From Streptomyces finlayi (GTDB lineage Bacteria; Actinomycetota; Actinomycetes; Streptomycetales; Streptomycetaceae): a stretch of DNA of 64,000 nt. The translations under genes were made by a program, and so were the position numbers. The stretch lies in NCBI RefSeq assembly GCF_014216315.1, contig NZ_CP045702.1, positions 7,130,001-7,194,000 on the forward strand, in the 5' to 3' direction. This document shows positions 25,204-33,918 of this stretch, one piece after another. How positions within the stretch are numbered: the first letter of the stretch is position 1; each line of letters begins with the position of its first letter. The notes under the pieces are model-generated. The model saw only the letters and a list, made by a program, of their open reading frames with translations, was not told the DNA's origin and made no database searches.

Positions 25204-26447
25204 GCGACAGCGACATCCAGGTTCAGCAGGCGCCGGAACGCCACGCGGGGCGCCATCGTCGGGCGGCGTACGAGAGTGAGGCGGGGGAGGCGCCGGATGA
25301 GTCCGCGAAGGAGGATCTGGGCCTCCAGGCGGGCCAGTGGTGCGCCGAGGCAGTAGTGGATGCCTCCGCTGAAGGCCAGGTGGGCGGGCTTGCGCAGCGG
25401 GTCGAACCGGTGGGGGTCGACGTGCTTGGCCGGGTCCCGGTGGGCCGCGCCCACCATGAGGTGGACCATCTCGTCCTTGCGTATCTCCAGTCCGCCCAGG
25501 ACGCAGTCCTCGCCGGCGATCCTGCTGATGACATGCGTGGGCGGGTCGTAGCGCAACGTTTCTTCTATGAATGCCGGCACCAGATCCGGGTGGTCGGCGA
25601 CCATGTCCCAGCGTTCGGGGCTCTCGACCAGCAGGAGAGTCATGGTGGTGAGCAGTGTCGACGTGGTCTCCAGAGCGGCCAGGAGGACGAACAGGACCAG
25701 GAAGTAGACCGCCTCGTCGGCTGCGTCCCGGTCGGGCTCCAAGGCGTCCCACGTCTCGATCCAGCGGGACACGGGGTCCTCACCGGGGTGCGCGCGCCGG
25801 TCACTCACCAGGGCCATGAAGTAGGCCCGCAGTTCGGCGGTGGCCGCGTCCGATCCGGCCAGCTGGCTCGCCGACGGCAGCAGTTCCTGCGTGAAGACCT
25901 GATCATGGGTCAGCTGCCGCAGACGGGGCCAGTCGGCCGAGGGTATCCCGAGCCAGTCGCCGATGGTGGCGACCGGCAGTTCGTCACCCACCAGGGACAC
26001 GAAGTCCGCCTCCCCCTCGCGCAACCGCTCCGCCAGGGAATCCAGGAGCTGATCGGTCGCCCGGGTCACGGTCTGGCCGATCCGCTCCACGGCGGCTCGG
26101 TCGAACGTGCCGGCCGCCCGGCGCACCCGTGTGTGGTCCGGCGGATTGAGCGCGGCCAGCGTGTTGCTCATCTCCCGGGAGGAGGAGGCGTTCCAGCGTG
26201 TGCCCGACCCCTGGCGTTCACGCCACCGCTTGTCCGGTTCGAGCCAGTCACGGCTGCGCAGCACCTGATCGCAGAGGGCGAAGCTGGTCACGAGAGTGCC
26301 GCCCCAGGGGGCGAGGCTGACATCGCCCCTCGATAGCAGCTCCTCGTAGATCGGAAAGGGATCGGCCTGCCCCCTCGCCGTCCGAAGACGAGAGAAGAGG
26401 GAGGCGGACGCCCTGCGGTCAAACGACGGAGTCGTGATAACTCCCAT
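25200..26447 (-). CDS. Cytochrome P450 (second P450 of the conservon operon)
   Basis: 415 residues. The ATG at 26447 follows AAAGGAG. The heme-binding loop FSGGIHYCLGAPLARLEAQ fits FxxGxHxCxG, and the ExxR is in EETLRYDPP. The I-helix LLAALETTSTLL retains the acid-Thr pair. FDPLRKPAHLAF is the meander region. It therefore looks like a complete, soluble class I P450 needing ferredoxin partners encoded elsewhere. It lies 92 bp downstream of the CvnE P450 and is coupled to the crotonase gene. The substrate is unknown. Confidence 0.92.
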   Translation of the reverse strand: MGVITTPSFDRRASASLFSRLRTARGQADPFPIYEELLSRGDVSLAPWGGTLVTSFALCDQVLRSRDWLEPDKRWRERQGSGTRWNASSSREMSNTLAALNPPDHTRVRRAAGTFDRAAVERIGQTVTRATDQLLDSLAERLREGEADFVSLVGDELPVATIGDWLGIPSADWPRLRQLTHDQVFTQELLPSASQLAGSDAATAELRAYFMALVSDRRAHPGEDPVSRWIETWDALEPDRDAADEAVYFLVLFVLLAALETTSTLLTTMTLLLVESPERWDMVADHPDLVPAFIEETLRYDPPTHVISRIAGEDCVLGGLEIRKDEMVHLMVGAAHRDPAKHVDPHRFDPLRKPAHLAFSGGIHYCLGAPLARLEAQILLRGLIRRLPRLTLVRRPTMAPRVAFRRLLNLDVAVA

Positions 26448-26539
26448 GTGGCGGCTCCTTTCTGAGAACCAGCCGCCATGCATACCCACAAGATCGTTGA
26501 AACATCCGCTAACACAGAGGTCTCAGGAGGTAACTTGAA

Positions 26540-27919
26540 TCACTCCCCTCTCGTCCAGGCCAGGAAGCGGCTGAACATGCCTCCCTTGTGCTGCGGTGCA
26601 GCCGAGCCCGTGGCTCCGGGCGGCCGGGCGGCTGAACGCTGATCGCCGGGCATCGGCTGCTGGGATGCCGGTGCCTGCGGACGGGCGGGCTCCGTGGCGG
26701 CCGACGACCCCGGCCTCGGGGTGAAGCGGACCGGAAGGGTCACCAGCGAGCGGCTCCACGGCGTCGGTGCCCAGGCGAGCGTTTTGAACGGAACACGCAT
26801 CTCGATGTCGGGCAGCCGGTTGAGGAGTGTCTCGACGGCGGTGACCGCGATCATGAACGCCGGGTCCTTGGCGGGGCAGGCGTGTGGGCCCGCACCGAAG
26901 GCCAGGTGCGCCTTTGCACTGAGCTGTTGGCGGTGCTCCGTCAGCTTCGGATCGGTGTTGGCCGCGGCGAAGGAGACCAGCACCGGGTCGTTGGCACGGA
27001 GCAGCCTGCCTGCCAGCTCGACATCGTGAGTCGGATAGTGAGCCGCGTAGTTGGCGATCGGTGCGTAGTTCCACAGCGTCTGGGCGATCGCGTCCTCGAC
27101 CGGCAGTCCGGACTGCCATTCCTCGCCGAGGTACAGCGCACTGCTGGTCCCGATCGCGGCGGTCAGAGGAGCGGTGCCGCCGGAGAGAAGTGTCACCAGC
27201 TGGTGCAGCACCTCCTCGTCACTCAGCTGTGCCGCGTGCTCCATGAGACGTGTCGTCAGGTCCGCCGCCGGGCGCCGCCGCTTGAGAGCGATCAGCTCGG
27301 TGAGCGCACCGCCCAGTACCTCGTCGGAGCCGGGAGTCCCCTCGAAGATGCCGCTGATCCCGGCGATCACGCGGTCACCGATCTCAGGCGGGCAGCCGAA
27401 CAGATCGCTGAACACCAGAAGCGGCAGCGGCTGGGCGTACTCCGCCATCAGCTCCGCCTGACCGCGGGGCTCGGAACTGAAGCGGCTGATCAGGTAGTCG
27501 GCGGACTGCTGGGTCTGCCTGATGAGCTGGAGCTCGTTGACCGTGGAGAGGCTGTCCGTGACCGCCTGGCGTAGGCGCGCATGGGCCGCACCGTCACTGA
27601 ACAGCGCGTTGGGGCGGTAGCTCATCATCGGCAGGGCCGGGCTGTCCGCAGGGACGCGCCCGTCGTTCAGCGCGTTCCAGCGACGGGAGTCGCGCACGAA
27701 GGACGCGGGGTTCTGCAGGACGTACAGGGCGGCGTCGTAACTGGTGATCAGCTCCACCTGGACATCCGGGGCGATGTCCACCGCCGAGCTCGGCCCCGAC
27801 GCACGCAGATGCGCGTAGTGCCCGTCGGGGTCGGCGCCGAACGAGGGGCCGTACAGCTGGACATTCCCGTGCGCGGGGCATCCGGGGGGTATCTCCTGCG
27901 CGTCGAACGGCTGTTGCAT
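26540..27919 (-). CDS. cvnE: Conservon cytochrome P450 (CvnE-type)
   Basis: 459 residues. The ATG at 27919 follows GGAG. The heme loop is AFGAGPHACPAKDPA, with the Pro after the Cys that is typical of conservon P450s. The I-helix reads LLSGGTAPLTAAIG and lacks the usual acid-Thr pair, suggesting an atypical or non-monooxygenase role. The C-terminal 60 residues form a Pro/Ala/Gln-rich tail ending GGMFSRFLAWTRGE, beyond the normal P450 end. It follows CvnD by 12 nt. In Streptomyces, CvnE homologues are the fifth gene of conservons with unknown substrates. Confidence 0.88.
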   Translation of the reverse strand: MQQPFDAQEIPPGCPAHGNVQLYGPSFGADPDGHYAHLRASGPSSAVDIAPDVQVELITSYDAALYVLQNPASFVRDSRRWNALNDGRVPADSPALPMMSYRPNALFSDGAAHARLRQAVTDSLSTVNELQLIRQTQQSADYLISRFSSEPRGQAELMAEYAQPLPLLVFSDLFGCPPEIGDRVIAGISGIFEGTPGSDEVLGGALTELIALKRRRPAADLTTRLMEHAAQLSDEEVLHQLVTLLSGGTAPLTAAIGTSSALYLGEEWQSGLPVEDAIAQTLWNYAPIANYAAHYPTHDVELAGRLLRANDPVLVSFAAANTDPKLTEHRQQLSAKAHLAFGAGPHACPAKDPAFMIAVTAVETLLNRLPDIEMRVPFKTLAWAPTPWSRSLVTLPVRFTPRPGSSAATEPARPQAPASQQPMPGDQRSAARPPGATGSAAPQHKGGMFSRFLAWTRGE

Positions 27920-27931
27920 ACCGGCGCTCTC

Positions 27932-28492
27932 CTAGCCGAGTTGGGACATGAGATGAGTGACGAGGGTGATGAGCGCCTGCGCCGAGGTGTTCTCGTCGCG
28001 TACGTCGCACCTCACGACGGGGGTGTCGTCCGTCAGGTTCAGCGCCTCACGGACTTCGTCGAGGGGGTAGTCCGTGGTGCCCTCGAAGTGGTTGACACCG
28101 ATGGCGTACGTCAGGCCGAAGGTCTCGACCAGGTCCAGGACGGGGAAGGACTCGTGCAGCCGCTCGGGGTCGACGAGGACCAGCGCGCCGAGGGCGCCCT
28201 TGGACAGTTCCTCCCACATCTCCTTGAAGCGCTCCTGGCCGGGCGTTCCGAAGAGGTAGAGGACGAGCGTGTCACTGAGGGTGAGCCGGCCGAAGTCCAT
28301 GGCCACGGTGGTGGTCTTCTTGTGAGGCGTGCCCGACAGATCGTCGAAGCCCTCGCTGGCCTCCGTGATCTCCTCTTCGGTCCGCAGAGGCTCGATCTCG
28401 GAGAGACTGCCGATGCAGGTGGTCTTGCCGACCCCGAAGTGCCCCACTATGAGGATCTTCACCGCATGGGAGACGTCTGGATCCAGGTACAC
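27932..28492 (-). CDS. cvnD: Conservon small GTPase (CvnD-type)
   Basis: 186 residues, GTG start. The G1 loop is VGHFGVGKTT, the switch II region is LFGTPGQERF, and the base-recognition step is at GVNHFEGTT, where the NKxD motif is altered to NHFE. Such GTPases resemble MglA/Ras and dock to the membrane with the CvnA/B/C proteins to form a G-protein-like sensor complex. Three nucleotides separate it from the DUF742 gene. In conservons the complex influences development and antibiotic production. Confidence 0.93.
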   Translation of the reverse strand: MYLDPDVSHAVKILIVGHFGVGKTTCIGSLSEIEPLRTEEEITEASEGFDDLSGTPHKKTTTVAMDFGRLTLSDTLVLYLFGTPGQERFKEMWEELSKGALGALVLVDPERLHESFPVLDLVETFGLTYAIGVNHFEGTTDYPLDEVREALNLTDDTPVVRCDVRDENTSAQALITLVTHLMSQLG

Positions 28493-28495
28493 GCG

Positions 28496-28879
28496 TTACG
28501 CTCCGAATCGATTCTTCAGGCCTTCGAGTACGGCGCTGACCAGTTCTCTGTCGACATGCTCGGCGCGCGGTATCGGCCTTCTCACGAGGATGAGGCTGTC
28601 GTCCTCCAACTGCGCCAGCAGGATGCGCACGATGCCCAGCGGCAGGTGCGTGTGGCCGGCCACCTCGGCCACGGACAGGAAGCCGTCGGCGACCAGGTCC
28701 ATGACCTGACCCGCTTCCGGGGACAGCGTGCGCGCCGCGGCCGAGGCGTCCTGTGCCGCCATGACGAGCGTGGTGTGCTCGTACTCGTGATCCGGGGGCA
28801 GAGCACGTCCGTTCGTGATGACGAAGAGGGGAACTAACGGGGTCGTGAGTTCCAGTTCCTGCTCGGGTTCGTCAGGCAT
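28496..28879 (-). CDS. cvnC: Conservon DUF742 protein (CvnC-type)
   Basis: 127 residues. The product matches DUF742: PLFVITNGRALPPDHEYEHTTLV, then a winged-helix-like region LSPEAGQVMDLVADGFLSVAEVAGHTHLPLGIVRILLAQLEDDSLI, and a final LEGLKNRF. Its start overlaps the end of the CvnB gene by 8 nt. Family members bridge the roadblock protein and the GTPase. No unusual feature. Confidence 0.92.
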   Translation of the reverse strand: MPDEPEQELELTTPLVPLFVITNGRALPPDHEYEHTTLVMAAQDASAAARTLSPEAGQVMDLVADGFLSVAEVAGHTHLPLGIVRILLAQLEDDSLILVRRPIPRAEHVDRELVSAVLEGLKNRFGA

Positions 28880-29717
28880 GGCCTGCCCCCTCTCCTGGTC
28901 CTGCCGGTGTGGTCAGCTTCGGGATCACTTCGTGCAGACGCGTGGTGAACTCCTCGATGTCGCAGTCGTGCTCGGCGGCGGCGGCCAGGAAGGCCCCGGT
29001 ACCGGCCGCGATCAGGAAGATCCAGCCGTGCTGGAACTCGATGACCGTCTGCCGCCACTCGGCGCCCTCCAGTACACCCGCGAACTGCGAGGTGACCCTG
29101 CTGTAGGCGTGGATGCCCGTCATGGCAGCGGAGATCGTGTCCGCCAGGTCCCGGTTCAGTCCACTGGTCGCCCCGCGGGGCAGGCCGTCGGCCCCCAGCA
29201 GTACGGCGTGACGGGCGCCCCGCACATCGGCGATCACCTGGTCGAGGTCGGCGAGTACGAACCCGGAGGAGCCGGCGTTCTCACGCCGGGGAGGGCCGGA
29301 GGCGCGCGTACCGGCGTCCTCCTCGGTGTTCACGCGCGGCGGTGAGGTGAGGTTGTTGCCCAGCCGGGCGACGAGGCGGTGCATACGGAAGGAGATCTGC
29401 TGCATGTCCACATCGGGCGCAGCGGCGGCGGCCAGATAGGCACCCTGCCCCGCGCCGATCAGAAAGCTCCACCCGTGGGAGAACTCGATGATCGTCTGGT
29501 TCCACTGCCGGTCCTCCTCGGGGCCGGCGAAGTGCGCCGTGGCCCGGCTGAGCGACTGCATCCCGGCCATGGCGGCGGAGATGGTACGCACCTCCTTCTC
29601 GGCGAGGCCCTCCGTGGCCCCACGAGGAAGGCCGTCCGCGGACAGCAGGACGGCGTGCCGTGCCCGGGGCACGTTGTGCACGATGTCCTCGAGCATCCAC
29701 GACAGGTCGGTGGTCAT
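28872..29717 (-). CDS. cvnB: Conservon roadblock/LC7 protein, tandem double domain (CvnB-type)
   Basis: 281 residues, about twice the usual CvnB length of about 140. Two complete roadblock/LC7 domains are present. The first (about 1-125) has LSWMLEDIVHNVPRARHAVLLSADGLPRGAT and IIEFSHGWSFLIGAGQGAYLA. The second (about 150-275) has LDQVIADVRGARHAVLLGADGLPRGAT and VIEFQHGWIFLIAAGTGAFLA. A 25-residue polar linker joins them. This looks like an in-frame duplication and divergence, giving a covalently linked version of what is normally a homodimer. ATGA-coupled to CvnA. Confidence 0.92.
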   Translation of the reverse strand: MTTDLSWMLEDIVHNVPRARHAVLLSADGLPRGATEGLAEKEVRTISAAMAGMQSLSRATAHFAGPEEDRQWNQTIIEFSHGWSFLIGAGQGAYLAAAAAPDVDMQQISFRMHRLVARLGNNLTSPPRVNTEEDAGTRASGPPRRENAGSSGFVLADLDQVIADVRGARHAVLLGADGLPRGATSGLNRDLADTISAAMTGIHAYSRVTSQFAGVLEGAEWRQTVIEFQHGWIFLIAAGTGAFLAAAAEHDCDIEEFTTRLHEVIPKLTTPAGPGEGAGHA

Positions 29718-30898
29718 GCGTCTTCGGACCCTTCGAACGACGTGGCATCAAGATTGCGGCCGGAGAGCGTGCCGCGCTGAAAAGCACCCAGGCTGCGTCC
29801 GGAGGCGCGGCCCGTGCCCTCGGGAGCCCGGAGTACCGACGGGGCGGCGTCGGGATCGGGCACGCTCGCGATGGGCGCCTGACGTGCTCCGCGCTTCGGC
29901 AGCCCGTGCGTCGTGCGCGTCGGCGCGGTCTGCGGCCGCCCTTCGGCCCGCCGGATACTGCTGACGGGGGCCTCCTGGGCCGGTGGCGTCTCCTCCATGG
30001 TCCACAGCTCCTCGGGCAGCAGGACGACGGCCCGGACGCCGCCGTACCGGGAGACTCCGGTGACGTCCACCTTGAAGCCGTACTGACGCGCGATCAGACC
30101 GATCACCGGGAAGCCGAACTTCGGCTGGTTGCCGAGCCGCGACAGCCGGGACACCACGTCGCCGGACAGCAGCTCGGTCGCCCGCTGCCGGTCCTCGTCG
30201 TTCATGCTGACACCGGCGTCGTCGATGACGATGCACAGATTGTTCTGGACCCGCTGGAACGTCACCTCGATCGGTGCGTCCTGCTGGGAGAAGCTGGCAG
30301 CGTTGTCAAGCAGCTCTGCCACGGCGAGGGCCACGGGCGCGACCGCGGACGCCTTCAGGGCAAGACCGGTCTGCTGCATGATGGCGACCCGGTTGAAGTT
30401 GCGGATCTGCCCCTGGGCGCTGCGCACCACGTCGTACACGCTGGCGGGCCTGTTGCGGCGGCCGAGCGGCGCGCCGCACATGACCGCGATGCCCTGCGCC
30501 TTGCGCGCCATCTGGGCGTTGGCGTGGTTGACCTCCAGCAGGTCGCTCAGCACCGCGTGGCCGCCGTACTTCCGCTGGATGCCGTCCAGCAGCATCGTCT
30601 GCTCGGCCGCGAGGCTCTGCAGGAAGCTGGCGGCACCCTTGAGGACCGCCTTGGTGTTCTCCTCGGCCGCTTCCTTGGCCTCCAGGAGCGTCCTGTCCTG
30701 CTCGCTCCGGAACCTCTGCAACTCGGCTCGGGAGACATGCAGTTGGCTGTCCGATATGTGGAGTTGGCCCCTCAGCTCCGCCTCGTTCTGTTGCTTCTTC
30801 GCCCCTAGAGCTCTGTTGCGGGCGGCGAGTGCCACGGCGGCGACGACGGCTGTCGCCGCCACCGCGACCAAGCACCACACAAGTGCATCTCGAATCAT
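29714..30898 (-). CDS. cvnA: Conservon histidine-kinase-like ATPase (CvnA-type)
   Basis: 394 residues from the ATG at 30898, after GGGAAAGG. One N-terminal membrane segment (LVWCLVAVAATAVVAAVALAA) is followed by a coiled coil (about 45-100). A helical region with VNHANAQMARKAQGI occupies the dimerisation position. The ATPase domain has the N-box AVAELLDNAASFS and the G1 region VIDDAGVSMND. A long extracytoplasmic sensor, common in CvnA, is missing, so the signal may come through the membrane or cytoplasm. The C-terminal 80 residues are disordered and basic. It heads the operon. Confidence 0.9.
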   Translation of the reverse strand: MIRDALVWCLVAVAATAVVAAVALAARNRALGAKKQQNEAELRGQLHISDSQLHVSRAELQRFRSEQDRTLLEAKEAAEENTKAVLKGAASFLQSLAAEQTMLLDGIQRKYGGHAVLSDLLEVNHANAQMARKAQGIAVMCGAPLGRRNRPASVYDVVRSAQGQIRNFNRVAIMQQTGLALKASAVAPVALAVAELLDNAASFSQQDAPIEVTFQRVQNNLCIVIDDAGVSMNDEDRQRATELLSGDVVSRLSRLGNQPKFGFPVIGLIARQYGFKVDVTGVSRYGGVRAVVLLPEELWTMEETPPAQEAPVSSIRRAEGRPQTAPTRTTHGLPKRGARQAPIASVPDPDAAPSVLRAPEGTGRASGRSLGAFQRGTLSGRNLDATSFEGSEDA

Positions 30899-31422
30899 GG
30901 AAACCTTTCCCGGGCGCATGGCAGGCGGACGGCGGCGGATGCACCTCGTGAGGACCCCCGCGATACAGCCGCTCGGCACTGCCCAGCCGCCGTTGCGCGG
31001 AGTGCAGGCCGCAGATCGCAGAACAGCATCTGCATCCAGTGGATCAAGATCACAGATGCCCGGATGCTATCACCGGAATCTCTCGTTCAATCAAGGTGGC
31101 TCCGGCCTCGAACCGGATCAACACACCCTGTTTGCAGGCGTGTTGAGCAGCGCGTTCGGCACCACGACGCCCCGGCCCCGGGTCTCCCGCGACCCGGCCC
31201 CCGGAGTCGTGCGGAGGTCTTCACAAGAGGACTGACAATCTCTCACATGTGCGTGTGCCGTCGGCAACCGGTGTCTTCGGGGGTTGTCGCGGAGGCGTGG
31301 CGCCGCCCCGCCGGTGGCGGCCTCCCGGGACTCACAGGGCCCGCACCGGAGGGTAGTTGATGGCGGACGCGGGGGTGTGCACGGCTGGTGAAGAGGAGAT
31401 TGACACATGAAGCCGCGTCGGC
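30899..31422. other. Intergenic region upstream of the conservon, no gene seen
   Basis: It should contain the leftward cvnA promoter and the start of the rightward iron-regulated transcript. Sequence around 31030-31100 is less GC-rich (GATCAAGATCACAGATG and TTCAATCAAGG), which fits promoter DNA. I cannot fix -35/-10 boxes. A 7-codon frame (ATG at 31407, stop TAA at 31428-31430) overlaps the iron box and has an AGGAG-like site; I do not call it a gene. Confidence 0.5.
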
Positions 31423-31441
31423 TTAGGTAAGCCTTATCCAG
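31423..31441 (+). promoter_or_regulatory. Iron box (IdeR/DmdR-like operator)
   Basis: TTAGGTAAGCCTTATCCAG matches the degenerate 19-bp actinobacterial iron-box consensus at 16 of 19 positions by my count; the left half is perfect. Such boxes normally repress siderophore or iron-uptake genes when iron is plentiful. The next recognisable coding sequence is only an AraC remnant, so the original target seems lost. Confidence 0.6.
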
Positions 31442-31589
31442 GCCGCCCCTTCCTTTGGCGCCATTCGCCGGCACCACCTACACCCTGTCGTTCACCGCGC
31501 CGGACAGCCTGTCGGCGTCCGGCGGGACTTTCGCGGTCAGCGGCTCCGGACGCAACACCTCGCAGAGCGTCCACGCCGGTCTGCGCACC

Positions 31590-31790
31590 GTCTTTGGCAC
31601 CGACCTCGGCATGACGTTCCCGCAGCGGCGTACCCAGCCGCGGCTCCACCACGCGCTGGTCCTGCTCGCCGGGCGGACACCGGTCACTTTCTTCGTCGCC
31701 CATCGGTGCGGCTGGTCGTCCGCCGGCGCCTTCATCGACGTGTTCCGCCGCACGTTCGGCCACACACCGGGTACGAACGTTCCGCGCTAA
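31590..31790 (+). pseudogene. AraC-family regulator, C-terminal remnant
   Basis: The end of an AraC helix-turn-helix domain is readable: LGMTFPQRRTQPRLHHALVLL, then FVAHRCGWSSAGAFIDVFRRTF and GHTPGT before the TAA. The first helix-turn-helix and the ligand domain are not recognisable upstream, where codon bias fades. The open frame begins only with a weak TTG at 31455. The gene body appears deleted. Its 3' end nearly touches the riboswitch. Confidence 0.7.
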
Positions 31791-31802
31791 GCTGCAACCG
31801 CC

Positions 31803-31890
31803 CCGCGGGGGAAGTCCGGTCGAAGTCCGGCGCTGACCCGCAACGGTAGGCGGAGCCCACACAGGTCTCCGTAAGCCCGATTTCCCGCGG
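31803..31890 (+). promoter_or_regulatory. Cobalamin (B12) riboswitch
   Basis: The closing stem CCGCGGG (31803-31809)/CCCGCGG (31884-31890) surrounds the conserved core. GGGGAAGTCCGGTCGAAG is followed by the B12-box-like GCTGACCCGCAACGGTA and a later GTAAGCCCGA. Order and spacing match actinobacterial cobalamin riboswitches. It precedes a B12/siderophore-type ABC importer by about 120 nt and so probably lowers importer synthesis when cobalamin is abundant. Confidence 0.88.
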
Positions 31891-32008
31891 TGCTGATGGC
31901 TCCTGTCAATTCGCCGTGGACTGCGAGGGGTGCTGCGCAGGGGCCCCGAGTCCCGGGCTGCTCCTTTGAATACGTAGGCGCACGGCCCGAGGCGAAAGAG
32001 ACCCGCCC

Positions 32009-33118
32009 GTGGCCACATCCCTCGAACGCATAACCGCTGTGCCGTCGCGCGGCGCACCCACCGCCTCCGGGCCCGCGCCCCCCAAGCGGGTGTCACTGCC
32101 GCTGATCCTCACCTGCCTGTGCGCCGCCCTCCCGGTGTCCCTCGCCTTCGGTGCCGGAACCGGGGCCTCCGGGCTCTCCTGGGGAGAGGTGGCGCACTAC
32201 CTCTGGGCGGGGCTGACGGGCGGTCCCGTAGCCGCCGACGAGGTCCCGGCCTACACCATCGTCTGGGAGCTGCGCTTCCCACGAGCCGTCCTGGCCGCGG
32301 TCGTCGGGGCAGGCCTTTCGGCCATCGGCGTCGCCGTGCAGGCCATGGTCCGCAACGCCCTGGCCGACCCGTTCGTCCTCGGCATCTCCTCGGGTGCTGC
32401 CGTCGGTGCCAACGCCGTACTCATCTTCGGGGCGTTCGGCGCGTTCGGGATCTGGGCCCTGTCCTCGGCCGCCTTCCTCTCCGCCCTCCTCTCCATGGTG
32501 CTGGTGTACGCGATCGCCCGCACCGACCGGGGGCTCACCCCGCTGCGGCTCGTCCTGACGGGCACCGCGATGTACTACGGCTTCTCCGCCGTCACCACCT
32601 TCATGGTGTTCGCGGCCGAGCGCGGTGAGGCGGCCCGCTCCGCGATGATGTGGCTGCTAGGAAGCCTCGGCGGAGCCACCTGGGCGTCCGTGCCGATCGC
32701 GGCGGCGGCCGTGTCCGCAGGTCTCGCCCACCTCGTGTGGTCGGCACGGCGTCTGAACGCCCTCGCCATGGGCGACGAAACCGCGGCCGCGCTGGGCGTG
32801 GACGCCGGAAGGCTCCGCAAGGAGCTGTTCCTCGTCTCCGCGGCCGTCACCGGGGCGGTCGTCGCGGTGAGTGGTGCGATCGGTTTCGTCGGCCTGATGG
32901 TTCCGCACGCCGCACGGATGCTGGTCGGCGCCGACCACCGCCGCCTCCTGGCCGTCGCGCCGCTCGCGGGCGCCGTCCTGCTGATCTGGGTGGACATCCT
33001 CTCCCGCGTGGTCCTCGCCCCCGCCGAGCTGCCCGTGGGCGTACTGACCGCCGTCATCGGCGTACCGTGCTTCGTCCTCCTCATGCGCCGCCGCTCCTAC
33101 ACCTTCGGGGGCGTGTGA
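32009..33118 (+). CDS. btuC: FecCD-family ABC permease, probable vitamin B12 importer subunit
   Basis: 369 residues, GTG start. About ten membrane helices. The family landmarks are LRFPRAVLAAVVGAGLSAIG, MVRNALADPFVLGISSGAAVGA, LGSLGGATW and the coupling/late region VSGAIGFVGLMVPHAARMLVG followed by LPVGVLTAVIGVPCFV. The FecCD family serves siderophores, heme and cobalamin. The upstream riboswitch makes cobalamin or cobinamide the best substrate. Its stop overlaps the next start in TGATG. Confidence 0.9.
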   Translation: MATSLERITAVPSRGAPTASGPAPPKRVSLPLILTCLCAALPVSLAFGAGTGASGLSWGEVAHYLWAGLTGGPVAADEVPAYTIVWELRFPRAVLAAVVGAGLSAIGVAVQAMVRNALADPFVLGISSGAAVGANAVLIFGAFGAFGIWALSSAAFLSALLSMVLVYAIARTDRGLTPLRLVLTGTAMYYGFSAVTTFMVFAAERGEAARSAMMWLLGSLGGATWASVPIAAAAVSAGLAHLVWSARRLNALAMGDETAAALGVDAGRLRKELFLVSAAVTGAVVAVSGAIGFVGLMVPHAARMLVGADHRRLLAVAPLAGAVLLIWVDILSRVVLAPAELPVGVLTAVIGVPCFVLLMRRRSYTFGGV

Positions 33119-33891
33119 TGCGCATCGACATCGATGAACTGACGGTCGAGATCTCCGGGGCGCGACTCGTGGACGACGTCACGCTGCGAGCGGACGAGGG
33201 CCAGGTCGTCGGCCTCGTGGGGCCCAACGGCAGCGGGAAGTCCACCCTGTTGCGGTGTGTCTACCGGGCCCTGCGCCCCTCGGCCGGCACCGTCCGGCTC
33301 GGGGACGAGGACCTGTACACGATGAGTGCGCGCGAGAGCGCCCGCCGGCTCGCCGCCCTTCCCCAGGAGGCGGTCACCGAATTCGATTTCACGGTCGCCG
33401 AGGTCGTGGCGATGGGGCGGCTGCCGCACCAGCGGTCCATGGCCCGGACCACCGAGGAGGACCGGCGCACGTGCGAGGCCGCGCTCGCGGGAGTCGGCGC
33501 GGGCCATCTCACCGACCGCGGTTTCCTCACCCTCTCCGGCGGTGAGAAGCAACGCGTCCTGATCGCCCGCGCGCTGGCCCAGCAGCCCCGCGTCCTGGTG
33601 CTCGACGAGCCCACCAACCACCTGGACATCGCCCAGCAGCTGGAGGTGCTGGCGCTGGTACGCGAGAGCGGGCTGACCGTCCTCACCGCGCTGCACGACC
33701 TCAACCTCGCGGCACTCCACTGCGACGTCCTCCATGTCATCGACGGCGGCCGGATCGTCGCGTCCGGCGCTCCTCACGATGTCCTCACACCCGCGTTGCT
33801 GGCCGAGGTCTTCGGCGTACGAGCGCATCGCGTACCGCACCCGGAGACCGGCGCCGTACAGCTGCTCTTCGACCGCCTCCTCGCCGCGTGA
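33118..33891 (+). CDS. btuD: ABC transporter ATPase, probable B12 importer subunit
   Basis: 257 residues. The ATG overlaps the permease stop. It is a complete nucleotide-binding domain: Walker A GPNGSGKST near residue 40, Q-loop LPQEAV, signature LSGGEKQR, Walker B VLVLDEPTNHLD and switch H in LHDLN. The FepC/BtuD type, with VAMGRLPHQ after the Q-loop, fits siderophore/B12 importers. It powers the FecCD permease encoded upstream. Confidence 0.93.
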   Translation: MRIDIDELTVEISGARLVDDVTLRADEGQVVGLVGPNGSGKSTLLRCVYRALRPSAGTVRLGDEDLYTMSARESARRLAALPQEAVTEFDFTVAEVVAMGRLPHQRSMARTTEEDRRTCEAALAGVGAGHLTDRGFLTLSGGEKQRVLIARALAQQPRVLVLDEPTNHLDIAQQLEVLALVRESGLTVLTALHDLNLAALHCDVLHVIDGGRIVASGAPHDVLTPALLAEVFGVRAHRVPHPETGAVQLLFDRLLAA

Positions 33892-33918
33892 CCCCTGTCC
33901 CAAGGAGCTCCTGCACCC

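Noticed and set aside
31455..31790. Intact 111-residue gene upstream of the riboswitch
   Set aside because: It starts with a weak TTG, the first half lacks codon bias, and the second half is the truncated end of an AraC domain.
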